A stretch of 64,000 nucleotides of DNA from Ptiloglossa arizonensis (lineage: Eukaryota > Arthropoda > Insecta > Hymenoptera > Colletidae). Location: assembly GCF_051014685.1 (NCBI RefSeq), contig NW_027478390.1, forward strand, positions 1,400,501 to 1,464,500. Reading direction: 5' to 3'. The notes beneath the pieces were generated by a model, which worked only from the letters and a program-made list of their open reading frames with translations, searched no databases and was not told the origin of the DNA. Positions 62,844 through 64,000 of the stretch are shown piece after piece (the first letter of the stretch is position 1; the number at the start of each line of letters is the position of its first letter). A program made the position numbers and the translations under genes.

Positions 62844-64000
62844 GAAACCATCAGAGTTTTCGCATGTCTGATACTCGAAACCAATAACTACAAAGGCCTA
62901 GGGAAAAATTCACATACCGTTGTAATCGGGCGAGTTTCTACTTTCACATGCAACAGGAAATTCTCGAGTTCGTCAATCCGTTCGCGAGATATGGGAGTTT
63001 GAAGTTAAGGAATGGTTGAGAAACCATCACAATTTTCGCAAGTCTGATACTCGAAACCAATAACTACAAAGGCCTAGGGGAAAAATTCACATACCGTTGT
63101 AATCGGGCGAGTTTCTACTTTCACATGCAACAGGAATTTCTCGAGTTCGTCAATCCGTTCGCGAGAAATGGGAGTTTGAATTTAAGGAATGGTTGAGAAA
63201 CCATCAAAATTTTCGCAAGTCTGATATTCGATAACAATACCTGGACTCGCCTAGGGGAAAAGTACACACAGCATTGTAATCGGGCGAGTTTCTGCTTTCA
63301 GATGCAATAGGAAATTCTCGAGATGGGCAATCCGTTCGCGAGATATGGGAGTTTGAAGTTAAGGAATGGTTGGGAAACCATCAGAGTTTTCGCATGTCTG
63401 ATACTCGAAACCAATAACTACAAAGGCCTAGGGAAAAATTCACATACCGTTGTAATCGGGCGAGTTTCTACTTTCACATGCAACAGGAAATTCTCGAGTT
63501 CGTCAATCCGTTCGCGAGATATGGGAGTTTGAAGTTAAGGAATGGTTGAGAAACCATCAAAATTTTCGCAATTCTGATGCTAGAAACGAATAACTGGAAT
63601 GGCCTAGGGGAAAAGTACACACCATTGTAATCGGGCGAGTTTCTACTTTCAGATGCAACAGGAATTTCTCGAGTTCGTCAATCCGTTCGCGAGATATGGG
63701 AGTTTGAAGTTAAGGAATGGTTGAGAAACCATCACAATTTTCGCAAATCTGATACTCGAAACCAATAACTACAATGGCCTAGGGGAAAAATACACATACC
63801 GTTGTAATCGGCCGAGTTTCTACTTTCAGATGCAACAGGAATTTCTCGAGTTCGTCAATCCGTTCGCGAGAAATGGGTGTTTGGATTTAAGGAATGGTTG
63901 AGAAACCATCAAAATTTTCGCAAGTCTGATACACGAAACCAATAACTACAATGGCCTAGGGGAAAAGTACACACACCATTGTATTCGGGCGATTTTCTGC
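62844..64000 (+). repeat. Right-edge monomers with a trimer duplication
   Basis: TGGGAAACCA is at 62841 and 63371 (530 bp, three monomers less one base), followed in both by ATCAGAGTTTTCGCATG and GCCTAGGGAAAAATTC. A divergent monomer near 63225 has GATATTCGATAACAATACC and CTCGCCTAGGGG. The array is still running at base 64,000. Confidence 0.85.

Larger units (their letters stand above)
1..64000 (+). repeat. Tandem satellite array, 177-bp monomer, about 361 copies
   Basis: Successive CTCGAG sites lie exactly 177 bases apart (for example 497, 674, 851, 1028, 1205, 1382), and the same register continues to the last base. Every monomer reads in the same direction; I found no inversion, unique DNA or inserted element. 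A few monomers are 176 or 178 bp, mostly through A-run or T-run slippage (GGGGAAAAT versus GGGGAAAAAT) or a one-base change near the NruI-type site. The majority monomer has 75 G+C out of 177. The probable role is centromeric or other constitutive heterochromatin; that part is inference from monomer length, homogeneity and HOR structure. A subtelomeric or interstitial heterochromatic block is the main alternative. Confidence 0.99.

Noticed and set aside
1..64000. CRISPR array
   Set aside because: Repeat and 'spacer' parts are both repeated; period 177 bp with no unique spacers. This is a plain tandem satellite.
1..64000. Identification as a named plant satellite (for example the 177-bp cucumber type III or Brassicaceae centromere repeats)
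   Set aside because: The length fits several families, but I do not recognise the monomer as any of them from memory. A database search of one monomer would decide.
1..64000. tRNA or rRNA fragments as source of the monomer
   Set aside because: I saw no tRNA A/B box pair in correct spacing with a cloverleaf, and no conserved rRNA motif in the monomer on either strand.

Overview
This 64 kb window is satellite DNA from end to end: a head-to-tail array of a 177-bp monomer, about 361 copies, all in the same orientation. I found no unique sequence, transposon, RNA gene or credible protein-coding gene. The majority monomer, assembled by eye, has about 42% GC and 11 CpG sites. It carries near-invariant palindromic 6-mers CTCGAG and TCGCGA, a frequent CCTAGG, and often an inverted repeat ATGGTT-GAGA-AACCAT. 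Its length is 3 x 59, so reading frames stay in register between monomers. That explains the recurrent 60-108 codon ORFs on both strands.

The organism is a eukaryote. A long, homogeneous array of nucleosome-sized monomers is typical of centromeric or pericentromeric heterochromatin. A flowering plant is a reasonable first guess because many plant centromere satellites are 150-180 bp, but I do not recognise the sequence and an animal is not excluded. A centromeric role is inference.

Layout. (1) 1-3.9 kb: local dimer duplications, then a 7-monomer higher-order repeat (HOR) of 1,239 bp (HOR1), two full copies plus a partial one. (2) 3.9-21.4 kb: an older patchwork in which 0.5-3 kb blocks recur 3.9-9.5 kb apart, with whole monomers gained or lost. 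(3) 21.65-29.93 kb: HOR2, tandem units alternating 13 and 9 monomers (2,301 and 1,593 bp), in which the 13+9 pair was itself duplicated (3,894 bp). (4) 32.5-47.0 kb: HOR3, two very large units of 6,899 and about 7,607 bp (about 39 and 43 monomers), with internal 1,061/884-bp sub-periods. (5) 47.8-56.1 kb: HOR4, units of 3,893 and about 4,422 bp. (6) 56.0-62.8 kb: HOR5, a 3,544-bp unit twice, each with a short palindromic replacement that removes CTCGAG. (7) 62.8-64 kb: unordered monomers with a trimer duplication; the array runs off both ends of the window.

There are no genes to work together. The content is structural: nested rounds of unequal exchange or amplification, with several layers dated relative to one another by shared single-base variants and whole-monomer indels. 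The most unusual items are the nested 13/9 structure, the roughly 39-monomer HOR, a snap-back palindrome carried through HOR amplification, and two monomers that match the nine core positions of the CENP-B box exactly. All coordinates and offsets were read by eye from the numbered sequence; block edges are good to about 10-30 bases.
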